This document shows positions 56,879-64,000 of a DNA stretch of 64,000 bases, piece by piece. Below the pieces are notes generated by a model. It was not told where the DNA came from. It made no database searches and saw only the letters and a program-made list of their open reading frames with translations. Position numbers and translations under genes: made by a program. Numbering within the stretch: the first letter of the stretch is position 1; every line of letters starts with the position of its first letter. Source of the DNA: DASSKK01 sp035690495 (GTDB taxonomy: Bacteria > Actinomycetota > Actinomycetes > Propionibacteriales > Nocardioidaceae); contig DASSKK010000102.1 in the NCBI GenBank assembly GCA_035690495.1, positions 1-64,000 of the forward strand, given 5' to 3'.

Positions 56879-57847
56879 ATGCGCTCGCTGCAGGTGACCA
56901 GTCTCGACGGTCCGTCCGGCGTCGAGGTCATCGACGCCCCGGAGCCGACACCCGCACCGGAACAGGCCCTTGTCGACGTACACGCGCTCGGGATCAGCTG
57001 GCCGGACCTGCTGCTGTCGCGGGGTGGGTACCAGCTCAAGCCGGATCTCCCGTTCCAGCTCGGCGTCGACTTCGCGGGCATCGTCCGATCTGCACCGGAG
57101 GACTCCCGCTTCGGCGCGGGGGACCGGGTGGCCTGCTGCCTGTCGTACGGCGGCGGGGCGGACGTCGTCGCCGTCGACGCCGAGGCGATGCTCGCGCTGC
57201 CGGAGTCGACCACGTTCGTGCAGGGGGCGGCAATGCCGATGAACTACCTGACCGCCCAGTTCGCGTTGGCGACCCGGGCCCGGCTGCTGGCGGAGGAGAC
57301 CGTACTGGTGCACGGCGCCGCCGGCGGGGTCGGCACGGCGACCCTGCAGATCGCCAAGGGGTACGGCGCCCGCACCATCGCGGTCGTCTCCACCGAGGAG
57401 AAGGCGGAGTTCGCACGCGCGGCCGGCGCGGACCACACGGTCCTCGTCGACAGGTTCCTCGCTTCGGTCAAGGATCTGACCGACGGCCGCGGTGTCGACG
57501 TGGTGGTCGACGTGGTGGGGGGCGACCTGATGACCGACTCGCTGCGGGCGCTCGCACCCCTCGGCCGCCTCCTGGTGGTGGGCTTCACCGGAGGGACGAT
57601 CCCGCAGGTCAAGGTCAACCGGCTGCTGCTGAACAACATCGACGTCCGCGGCGTCGGCTGGGGCGCGCTGGCGATGGGCCGCAGGGGGTTCATGCACGAC
57701 CAGTGGGACCAGCTGCTGCCGATGATCGCCTCCGGGGTGGTCGACCCGCCGGTGGGCACGACGTACCCGCTGGAGGAGGCCGGGCGGGCGCTGGCGGACA
57801 TGGAGGCGCGCCGGGTGCTCGGCAAGACCGTCCTCACCCTCCGCTGA
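56879..57847 (+). CDS. NADPH:quinone oxidoreductase-type MDR protein
   Basis: A 322-residue zinc-independent medium-chain dehydrogenase. The N-terminal GroES-like half has 'LGISWPDLLLSRGGYQLKPDLPFQLGVDFAGIV'. The Rossmann half has the nucleotide-binding 'LVHGAAGGVGTATLQIAKGYGARTIAV' and closes 'VVDPPVGTTYPLEEAGRALADMEARRVLGKTVL'. It probably reduces quinones or enoyl substrates with NADPH. The ATG at 56879 is divergent from the GAF-ANTAR gene with a 69-base gap. Confidence 0.9.
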   Translation: MRSLQVTSLDGPSGVEVIDAPEPTPAPEQALVDVHALGISWPDLLLSRGGYQLKPDLPFQLGVDFAGIVRSAPEDSRFGAGDRVACCLSYGGGADVVAVDAEAMLALPESTTFVQGAAMPMNYLTAQFALATRARLLAEETVLVHGAAGGVGTATLQIAKGYGARTIAVVSTEEKAEFARAAGADHTVLVDRFLASVKDLTDGRGVDVVVDVVGGDLMTDSLRALAPLGRLLVVGFTGGTIPQVKVNRLLLNNIDVRGVGWGALAMGRRGFMHDQWDQLLPMIASGVVDPPVGTTYPLEEAGRALADMEARRVLGKTVLTLR

Positions 57848-57851
57848 GCGG

Positions 57852-58145
57852 TCAGGTGGTCAGGTCGGCGTACTCGGGATGCTTGTCCACGTAGCCGGCG
57901 ATGAACGAGCAGGTGAGCTGGGCCGGCATGCCGGCGGAACGGATCGCGTCGAGCGAGCTCCGGGCCAGCGCGGACCCGACGCCGCGGCCCTCGAAGTCGG
58001 GGTCCACCTCGGTGTGCACCAGCTCGATCCGGTCGTCGTGGCGGCGGTAGTTCACGAAGCCTGCCACGGCCCCGGACTCGTCGACCGCCTCGAACCGGTG
58101 CCGCTCTGTGTTGTCCTGGACGTTGACGTGTGCGCGTTCACCCAT
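57852..58145 (-). CDS. small GNAT-family N-acetyltransferase
   Basis: A 97-residue protein of the YidJ-like GNAT subgroup: 'ERHRFEAVDESGAVAGFVNYRRHDDRIELVHTEVDPDFEGRGVGSALARSSLDAIRS' includes the acetyl-CoA motif 'EGRGVGSAL'. The C-terminal 'LTCSFIAGYVDKHPEYADL' is typical of the subgroup. The ATG at 58143-58145 is the conserved start. It ends five bases from the convergent oxidoreductase stop. Confidence 0.9.
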   Translation of the reverse strand: MGERAHVNVQDNTERHRFEAVDESGAVAGFVNYRRHDDRIELVHTEVDPDFEGRGVGSALARSSLDAIRSAGMPAQLTCSFIAGYVDKHPEYADLTT

Positions 58146-58182
58146 GACTCGATCCAAGCACGCACCGTCTAGATTGGGGCGG

Positions 58183-60138
58183 GTGAGCATTCTCGACGAC
58201 GCCCGTGAGGGCATGAATTCCGACGTCCGCCCCCAAGACGACCTGTTCGGGCACGTGAACGGCCGCTGGCTGGAGGACACCGACATCCCCTCCGACCGGG
58301 CCGCCTGGGGCGCGTTCTCCCGGCTGGCCGAGCGCGCCGAGGCCGACGTCCACGCGATCCTGCAGGAGCTCTCGGGGGGCAGTCACGAGCCGGGTTCTGC
58401 CGCCCAGAAGGTGGGCGACCTGTTCGCGAGCTTCATGGACGAGCAGCGCGCCGAGCAGCTGGGTGCCGACCCGATCCGCGCCGACCTGGACCGGGTCGCC
58501 GCGGTCGCGGACCTCTCCGGGCTCGCCGCGTTCCTCGGGGAGTTCGAACGCGGCGGCGGGTCCGGCCTGTTCGCCTCCTACGTCAACACCGACGACAAGG
58601 ACGCGAGCAGGTACGTCGTCAACATGATGCAGGGCGGGCTGGGGCTGCCGGACGAGTCCTACTACCGCGAGGACAAGTTCGAGCAGGTCCGCACGGCGTA
58701 CGCCTCCCACTTGAGCAGGATGCTGTCGCTCGTCGACCATCCCGCCCCGGACGCGACCGCCGACACGGTGCTGGCCCTGGAGACTCGGCTCGCTCGCGGC
58801 CACTGGGAGCGTGCCCAGACCCGCGACCGGATCAAGACCTACAACCTGGTGGGCTACCAGGGGCTGAAGGACCTCGCGCCCTCGTTCGACTTCGACACCT
58901 GGATCGCCGCGCTCGGCGGCGACGAGCGCACCCTCGCCGAGGTGGTCGTCCGCGAGCCCGACTACCTGCAGCACCTGTCGGCCGCCCTGGACGAGGTGCC
59001 GCTCGAGGACTGGAAGGCCTGGCTGACCGTGCGCGTGATCGGCGCCGCTGCGCCGTACCTCTCCTCGGCCTTCGTCGCGGAGAACTTCGACTTCTACGGC
59101 AAGACCCTCAACGGAACCCCGGAGCTTCGGGTGCGTTGGAAGCGGGGGGTGTCGTTCGTCGAGGGCGCGATCGGCGAAGCGGTGGGTGAGGAGTACGTCG
59201 CTCGCCACTTCCCGCCGCACGCCAAGGAGGCGATGGTCGGTCTGGTCGCTAACCTGCTCGAGGCCTACCGGCGCAGCATCGAGTCGCTGGACTGGATGGG
59301 CGAGCAGACCAAGCAGCGGGCCTACGCCAAGCTGGAGACGTTCAGGCCGAAGATCGGCTACCCGGACAAGTTCCGGGACTACTCGCGGATGACGGTCACG
59401 CGCGACGACCTGGTCGGCAACGCCCGTGCAGCCGCCGCGTTCGAGACCGACCGCGAGCTGGGCAAGATCGGCTCGCCGGTCGACCGCGACGAGTGGCTGA
59501 TGCTGCCGCAGACGGTGAACGCCTACTACAACCCCGGGATGAACGAGATCTGCTTCCCTGCGGCGATCCTGCAGCGGCCGTTCTTCGACGCCGAGGCCGA
59601 CCCCGCGGAGAACTACGGCGGCATCGGCTCGGTCATCGGCCACGAGGTCGGCCACGGCTTCGACGACCAGGGCTCGCAGTACGACCAGGACGGCAACATG
59701 ATCAACTGGTGGACCGACGAGGACCGGGCGGCGTTCTCCGCGCGGACCTCGAAGCTGGTCGCCCAGTACGACGAGTTCGAGCCGCGGCTGCTGCCCGGCG
59801 AGCACGTCAACGGCCAGCTCACGCTGGGCGAGAACATCGGCGACCTCGGCGGAGTCACGATCGCGCTGAAGGCCTACCTGATCAGCCTGGCCGGGTCCGA
59901 CGTACCCCCGAGCGACGGCCTGACCGGCGTGCAGCGGCTGTTCTTCAACTACGCCCACGTGTGGCGCACCAAGCGGCGCAAGGAGCAGATGCTGCAGCTG
60001 CTCACCGTCGACCCGCACAGCCCCGAGGAGTTCCGGGCGAACATCGTGCGAAACCTCGAGGAGTTCCACGACGCGTTCGCCACCGCACCGGAGGACGGTC
60101 TGTGGCTGGAGCCGGCCGACCGGGTGCGGATCTGGTAG
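58183..60138 (+). CDS. M13-family metallopeptidase (PepO/neprilysin type)
   Basis: A 651-residue zinc peptidase of the neprilysin family. Zinc-binding 'VIGHEVGHGFDDQGSQYDQDG' (H486 and H490) and 'LGENIGDLGGVTIAL' (third ligand Glu) are intact. 'NAYYNPGMNEICFPAAILQ' is the N-A-Y-Y substrate-binding motif, and the C-terminus ends 'RVRIW' as in the family. There is no signal peptide or membrane helix, so it is a soluble cytosolic form that would degrade short peptides. GTG start at 58183. The small lipoprotein gene follows after two bases. Confidence 0.93.
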   Translation: MSILDDAREGMNSDVRPQDDLFGHVNGRWLEDTDIPSDRAAWGAFSRLAERAEADVHAILQELSGGSHEPGSAAQKVGDLFASFMDEQRAEQLGADPIRADLDRVAAVADLSGLAAFLGEFERGGGSGLFASYVNTDDKDASRYVVNMMQGGLGLPDESYYREDKFEQVRTAYASHLSRMLSLVDHPAPDATADTVLALETRLARGHWERAQTRDRIKTYNLVGYQGLKDLAPSFDFDTWIAALGGDERTLAEVVVREPDYLQHLSAALDEVPLEDWKAWLTVRVIGAAAPYLSSAFVAENFDFYGKTLNGTPELRVRWKRGVSFVEGAIGEAVGEEYVARHFPPHAKEAMVGLVANLLEAYRRSIESLDWMGEQTKQRAYAKLETFRPKIGYPDKFRDYSRMTVTRDDLVGNARAAAAFETDRELGKIGSPVDRDEWLMLPQTVNAYYNPGMNEICFPAAILQRPFFDAEADPAENYGGIGSVIGHEVGHGFDDQGSQYDQDGNMINWWTDEDRAAFSARTSKLVAQYDEFEPRLLPGEHVNGQLTLGENIGDLGGVTIALKAYLISLAGSDVPPSDGLTGVQRLFFNYAHVWRTKRRKEQMLQLLTVDPHSPEEFRANIVRNLEEFHDAFATAPEDGLWLEPADRVRIW

Positions 60139-60140
60139 AC

Positions 60141-60497
60141 GTGCTCCGGTCGGGGCTGCCTGGTGCGGCAACGCTACTGGTGGCCCTGTTGAGCCTGGTG
60201 GCCGGATGCTCGTCGAGCCCGGAGGTGAAGAAGGGGCAGGTTCGCCCCGCCGACCTGGTCTGCGGCAAGCAGCACCTGGTGGTGCGCGACGTCGCGCCCG
60301 AGGGCCAGCACTTCGACACCCCGAAGGCGGCCGCGGAAGCGCTGGCACGCAGAGGTGAGCACGTGAAGATCGAGTCGCGGTTCAGCGGCACTGCGAAGCT
60401 GCTGGTGCGTCGCGCGAACGGCGACATCCGCCTGGTGGTGACCGTGGTGAGGGCCGGTGGAAGCTGGGCGCGCACCAAGGTCGCGCACTGCCCCTGA
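60141..60497 (+). CDS. small secreted lipoprotein
   Basis: A 118-residue protein with a lipoprotein signal ('AATLLVALLSLVAGC', lipobox LVAGC) and a short mature domain with two cysteines ('ADLVCGKQHLVV', 'VAHC'), perhaps a disulfide-linked fold. No family is recognised. The GTG start is two bases after the metallopeptidase stop, suggesting one transcript. Confidence 0.75.
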   Translation: MLRSGLPGAATLLVALLSLVAGCSSSPEVKKGQVRPADLVCGKQHLVVRDVAPEGQHFDTPKAAAEALARRGEHVKIESRFSGTAKLLVRRANGDIRLVVTVVRAGGSWARTKVAHCP

Positions 60498-60512
60498 CCG
60501 CGGGGCGCCTGG

Positions 60513-61070
60513 TCAGCCGACCAGGCCGAGTGCCCGGAGCGCCATCTCCTCCAGCAGCCGGCGCATGGCCGGCTCGGAGAGCATCGCGCTGTGCGGGGTG
60601 GAGTTGATCAGCCCGAACGCCGCATGCGCCATCGCGCGCGCCTGGCGTGCGGCGAGGTCGGGGTGGATGCCGCGAAGCTGGGCGGCCCACAGCTCGACGT
60701 ACTTGCGCTGAAGCTCGCGCACTCGCTCACGTGCCTCGTCGGGCAGTGAGGCCCAGTCGCGGTCCTGGACCACGATGAGCGGCTTCTTGTGCAACGCGAA
60801 GTCGACGTGCCAGTCGACCAGGGCGTGCACGGCCTCCCGCGGACCCTCGGCCTCGGCGACCCGTTCGCGGCCGACCTCGAGCAGCTCCTCGCTGATCGCG
60901 ACCAGCATCTCGGCGAGCATCGCGTCCTTGGAGGCGAAGTGCCGGTAGAGGGCGGGGCCCGAGATGCCACACGCCGCGCCCAGCTCGGTGACCGAGACGC
61001 CGTGGAAACCGCGTTCGGCGAACAGCGTCGCGGCGGTGTCCAGGATCTGCTGGCGTCGGCTCACGCCCAC
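60513..61070 (-). CDS. TetR-family transcriptional regulator
   Basis: A 185-residue TetR repressor. The N-terminal HTH reads 'RQQILDTAATLFAERGFHGVSVTELGAACGISGPALYRHFASKDAMLAEML'. The ligand domain ('FGLINSTPHSAML') resembles regulators of acyl-CoA metabolism. Two GTG starts are possible, at 61070 and 61064. The imperfect palindrome at 61077-61092 lies right upstream. It is divergent from the damaged glycosyltransferase gene. Confidence 0.9.
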   Translation of the reverse strand: MGVSRRQQILDTAATLFAERGFHGVSVTELGAACGISGPALYRHFASKDAMLAEMLVAISEELLEVGRERVAEAEGPREAVHALVDWHVDFALHKKPLIVVQDRDWASLPDEARERVRELQRKYVELWAAQLRGIHPDLAARQARAMAHAAFGLINSTPHSAMLSEPAMRRLLEEMALRALGLVG

Positions 61071-61076
61071 ACCCTA

Positions 61077-61092
61077 GTTAACGCTCGCTCAC
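61077..61092. promoter_or_regulatory. likely TetR operator
   Basis: GTTAACGCTCGCTCAC is an imperfect palindrome (10 of 16 positions symmetric) between the divergent TetR and glycosyltransferase genes, of the GTTAACG-type seen at actinobacterial fatty-acid regulators. It would allow autoregulation. Confidence 0.4.
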
Positions 61093-61124
61093 TTCGATGT
61101 CGAGCAATGGTGTTGGATTGCGTC

Positions 61125-62116
61125 GTGAAGGTCCTGGCTGTCTGCGTTCCGCAGGCCGGGCACGTGAACGCGGTCCTGCCGCTGCTGTCGGCACTCGCAC
61201 GGGCCGGCGACCGGGTTGTCGTCGCGTCAGGGGTCGAGGCCGAGTCGAGCGTTGCGGCCGCCGGGGTCGAGTTCCGTCGCTGCGGAGGCGGTTTCGAAGT
61301 GTGGATGCAACAGCTCGCGGCACGCACGCGAGGGGCTCCGGGAGACGGCCTGCCGATCGACCGGATCCACCACTACTTCGTGCCGCGGCTGTTCGGCGAG
61401 GTCGGCGCAGTCGACATGGTCGACGACGCGGTGCAGGCCGGCCGGGAGCTCGAGCCGGACCTCGTCCTGTACGACACAGCGGCGTTCGCCGGCCCGCTGG
61501 TGGCCCGGGTGCTCGGCGTCCCCGGGGTGCTGCACACCTACGGGCCGCTGCTGGCTCCCGACATCCCCATGCTCACCGGCGACGCGTTGTCGCCGCTGTG
61601 GCGGTCGATGGGCGCCGACCTCGGTCCGCATGCGGGGATGTACGGCGAGGCGACGGTCACCATCTGCCCTCGGAGGGGCTCGCCGGGCAGCCCGTCGACG
61701 TGGTCGTCACCGCCGGCACGAACAACGACCCGGCCGACCTGGAGCCCGTTCCGGCCAACGCCCTCATCGAGCGCTTCGTGCCGCAGGCCGAGCTGCTGCC
61801 TCGATGCAGTGCCGTCGTGCACCACGCAGGAGCCGGCACCATGTTCGGCGCGCTGGCGCACGGCCTTCCCGCGGTCGCGATTCCGCAGGGCGCGGACAAC
61901 TTCACCCTCGCCGAGGCGTTGCGCAAGGCCGGGGTCGCCAGGGTGCTGATGCCCGGCACGGTGAGCGCGGGCGCCGTCCGCGAGGCGGTGCAGTCCGTGC
62001 TCGACGACCCTTCGTACGCCGTGGCGGCACGGCGCACCGCCGACGAGATCGCCGCGATGCCCGGGCCGGAGGAGGTGGCCGCAGTGCTGCGCCGCCGGTT
62101 CGGACGCGTCGGATAG
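61125..62116 (+). pseudogene. MGT-like glycosyltransferase with internal deletion and frameshift
   Basis: The first half (to about 61665) is a normal GT1 N-terminal domain: 'VKVLAVCVPQAGHVNAVLPLLSALARAGDRVVVAS' and onward to 'GEATVTICP'. The C-terminal domain resumes in another frame with 'GQPVDVVVTAGTNNDP', 'ERFVPQAELLPRCSAVVHHAGAGTMFGALAHGLPAVAIPQGADNF', the nucleotide-sugar site. Between them the usual 60-80 residues of linker and the start of the second domain are missing. The gene thus combines a deletion with a frameshift near 61665-61680 and is probably inactive. An ATG at 61107 is an alternative start. Confidence 0.8.
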
Positions 62117-62186
62117 CGTCGACAGCATGAGCCTGGCCCTGAAGAGACACCACGCCCGGTCCGATCCCCGCGGCCGGTCCTGAGAC

Positions 62187-63815
62187 ATGGGGCGGGTCTA
62201 CGCGAACGGGTCCGTGTTCGACGGGATCCGGCACCGCGGCTCATGCGCCGTAGGGGTGCGTGGTGGGCGGATCGTCGCGGTCGGAGACCTCGGCGAGGTC
62301 CGCGAGCACGCCGGGCCCGGAGCCGACGAGATCGACGTCGCCGGCGGGCTGGTGCTGCCCGGCTTCATCGATGGGCACATGCACCCGATGGTCGGCGGCC
62401 TCGAGCGGCTTCGCTGCGAGATGACGTCACTGAGCTCCCGGGAGGAGTATCTCGACGCCATCCGCTCCCACGCCCAGGCGCATCCCGGGAAGGGCTGGTT
62501 CCGCGCCGGCGGCTGGTCGGCGAGCGCGTTCGGTCCCGCGGGCCCCACCAGAGAGGACCTGGACGCCGTGCTCCCCGACCGGCCGGCGTTCATCACCAGT
62601 AGCGACCACCACGACGCGTGGGTGAACAGCCGCGCCCTCGAGATCACCGGCGTCGGCGCCGACACCCCCGACCCGGACGACGGCTGGTTCGAGCGGGACG
62701 CGCACGGGCGACCCACCGGAACTGTGCGCGAGGCGGCTATGGCGATGGTCGGCGACCATGTCGACACCTCGCGCGAGGAGTACTACCAGGGGCTGCTGGA
62801 GGCGCAGTCCTACCTGCACTCGCTGGGCATCACCGGCTGGCACGATGCGCTGATCGGCGGGTACGCCGGCATCGACGACCCGACCCAGGCCTACCTCGAC
62901 GCTCTCGGGGCTGGCAGCCTGACCGCGCGCGTGCGGGCCTCCCAGTGGTGGGACCGGCATCGGGGTGTGGAGCAGGTCGACGACCTGGTGGCCCAACGCG
63001 AGCGGCTGGCGGAGGCCGGTCTGGACGCTGGCTCGGTGAAGTTCATGGTCGACGGGATCGCTGAGACGTTCACGGCCGCGGTGACCATCCCGTACACCGG
63101 GGACCTCCATTGCCGGTGCGGGGACCGCGGCCTGGCCTTCATGTCGACAGAGCAGCTGAACGCCGCGGTGGTCGCGGTCGACGCCGCCGGACTCGAGGCG
63201 CACTTCCACGCCATCGGCGACCGGGCCGTGCACGATGCGCTGAACGCGGTCGAGCACGCCCGGCGGGTCAACACCATGAGCGACAGACGGCACCAGATCG
63301 CCCACCTCCAGCTGGTCCGTCCCGAGGACCGGCCCCGGTTCCGGTCGCTCGCCGTGGCCGCCAACGCGGAGGGGATGTGGGCGCGGCGCGAGACGCCTGC
63401 GGTGCAGATGCTGCTCGCGCATCTGGACGAGGAGCGGGTCGGCTGGCACTACCCGTTCGCGGACATCGCCGCCGGCGGGGTGCCCCTGGCCGGCGGAAGC
63501 GACTGGCCAGTCAATCCCCCGGAGCCGATTCAGGCGATCCACGTGCTGGTGAACCGGCGCGAGTACGTCCCCGACGGGCCGGCCACCGACCCGCTGTGTC
63601 CCGAGCAGGCCATCGGCCTAGAGCAGGCGATGGCCGCCTACACCAGCGGGTCGGCGTACGTGAACCGGTGGCACGACCAGGGCAGCATCCAGGTGGGAGC
63701 GCGGGCGGACCTGATCACGGTGGACCGGGACCCGTTCGCCTGCCCCAGCGAGCAGATCGGCGCGGCGTCGGTGACGTCGGTCTACACCGGCGACCAGCAG
63801 GTGCACCCCTCCTGA
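62187..63815 (+). CDS. amidohydrolase family protein (YtcJ-like)
   Basis: A 542-residue metal-dependent hydrolase of the YtcJ-like/amidohydrolase 3 group. The metal-binding 'VLPGFIDGHMHPMVGG' (H-x-H), 'SVKFMVDGIAETFTAAV' (Lys-site region), 'GLEAHFHAIGDRAVHDALNAVE' (His), 'RHQIAHLQLV' (His) and 'GVPLAGGSDWPVNPPEPIQAI' (Asp) are all present. These enzymes cleave amide or ester bonds of small cytosolic molecules, and the substrate cannot be read off. It begins 70 bases after the damaged glycosyltransferase. Confidence 0.88.
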   Translation: MGRVYANGSVFDGIRHRGSCAVGVRGGRIVAVGDLGEVREHAGPGADEIDVAGGLVLPGFIDGHMHPMVGGLERLRCEMTSLSSREEYLDAIRSHAQAHPGKGWFRAGGWSASAFGPAGPTREDLDAVLPDRPAFITSSDHHDAWVNSRALEITGVGADTPDPDDGWFERDAHGRPTGTVREAAMAMVGDHVDTSREEYYQGLLEAQSYLHSLGITGWHDALIGGYAGIDDPTQAYLDALGAGSLTARVRASQWWDRHRGVEQVDDLVAQRERLAEAGLDAGSVKFMVDGIAETFTAAVTIPYTGDLHCRCGDRGLAFMSTEQLNAAVVAVDAAGLEAHFHAIGDRAVHDALNAVEHARRVNTMSDRRHQIAHLQLVRPEDRPRFRSLAVAANAEGMWARRETPAVQMLLAHLDEERVGWHYPFADIAAGGVPLAGGSDWPVNPPEPIQAIHVLVNRREYVPDGPATDPLCPEQAIGLEQAMAAYTSGSAYVNRWHDQGSIQVGARADLITVDRDPFACPSEQIGAASVTSVYTGDQQVHPS

Positions 63816-63827
63816 CCCGGAGGGCTT

Positions 63828-64000
63828 TCAGTCGGAGAGGCGCTCGCCGGTCTCGCTGTCGAACACGTGCACGCTCTCGGGGTCGGTGGTGGCGTAGACC
63901 GTCTGGCCCTTCTGGTTGTTGCGGCGCGCGTCGATGCGGATCACCACCTGCTCGGGTGCACCCTCGACGTCGCTGTGACCATAGACGTACGCGTCCGCAC
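63828..64000 (-). CDS. ABC transporter ATP-binding protein, MsmX/UgpC type (C-terminal end)
   Basis: The last 56 codons of a minus-strand gene cut by the right edge. The sequence 'ADAYVYGHSDVEGAPEQVV' continues with 'GQTVYATTDPESVHVFD' and 'ETGERLSD', the TOBE-domain end of UgpC/MsmX-type ATPases that energise CUT1 sugar importers. The nucleotide-binding half lies outside. It may power the permeases at 5.5-7.4 kb, which have no ATPase of their own, but sharing over this distance is an inference. Confidence 0.75.
   Translation of the reverse strand, partial: ADAYVYGHSDVEGAPEQVVIRIDARRNNQKGQTVYATTDPESVHVFDSETGERLSD

Noticed and set aside
56810..57697. N-terminal extension of the GAF-ANTAR frame
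   Set aside because: Antisense to the quinone oxidoreductase; the true start is the ATG at 56809 where the GAF-type sequence begins.

Overview
The window is high-GC chromosomal DNA from an actinobacterium. The most telling block (about 14.8-26.7 kb) has the order ppiA, rhomboid, crgA, DUF881, pknB, pknA, pbpA, rodA, pstP, fhaB, fhaA, tRNA-Leu. This order is conserved near the replication origin of many actinobacteria, including mycobacteria and Nocardioides. GTG starts, four-base ATGA/GTGA overlaps, mycobacterial-type PASTA kinases and FHA proteins, and a tRNA without an encoded CCA all fit. Nocardioidaceae is my best guess for the family, but no marker here proves it.

Layout. 0-2 kb: the first 30 codons of an IS4-type transposase beside a broken 3' end of a tRNA-Ala, then a YCII-like protein and a BNR-repeat lipoprotein. 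2-10 kb: a beta-glycoside utilisation operon (sugar-binding lipoprotein, two permeases, a GH5-like enzyme, a GH1 beta-glucosidase) behind its LacI-type regulator. Matching palindromes lie in both promoter regions. An MsmX/UgpC-type transport ATPase is cut by the right edge of the window, but it cannot be assigned to this operon. 10-14 kb: haloalkane dehalogenase-like hydrolase, SURF1, DUF3817, patatin and PlsC-like acyltransferase. 14-26.7 kb: the cell-division and cell-wall signalling block, with an unusual doubled CrgA.

26.7-44.9 kb: an integrative, mobilizable island inserted at the 3' end of tRNA-Leu(CAG). A 13-bp repeat of the tRNA end at 44856-44868 is the likely far attachment site. 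The island looks like two related elements in tandem. The first is complete: integrase, XRE regulator, excisionase, a conspicuous FtsK-like ATPase/WXG100/ParB-like/small helical protein cassette, MobF relaxase, oriT and a DarT-DarG toxin-antitoxin pair. The second is decayed: an integrase with two nonsense codons, an intact XRE paralogue, a stub of the relaxase start, a second oriT with 25 identical bases, and an AlbA_2/Schlafen-type ATP-binding protein. A third scar with a DUF4143 ATPase and four 23-bp-phased repeats follows.

46.9-55.3 kb: a redox and iron-sulfur region with a seven-iron ferredoxin, a SufR-like regulator with C-terminal cysteines, the pyruvate dehydrogenase E1 (AceE), a hemerythrin protein, a VapBC-like pair, an orphan cytosolic solute-binding-like protein, a methyltransferase and a DUF2249 operon. 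The ferredoxin, regulator and aceE promoters share a TTGTGAC motif and appear to drive leaderless messages. 55.3-64 kb: signal peptidase I, GAF-ANTAR regulator, quinone oxidoreductase, GNAT, M13 metallopeptidase, a small lipoprotein, a TetR regulator, a glycosyltransferase with an internal deletion, an amidohydrolase and the end of the transport ATPase.

All family assignments come from reading motifs by eye; no database search was run.
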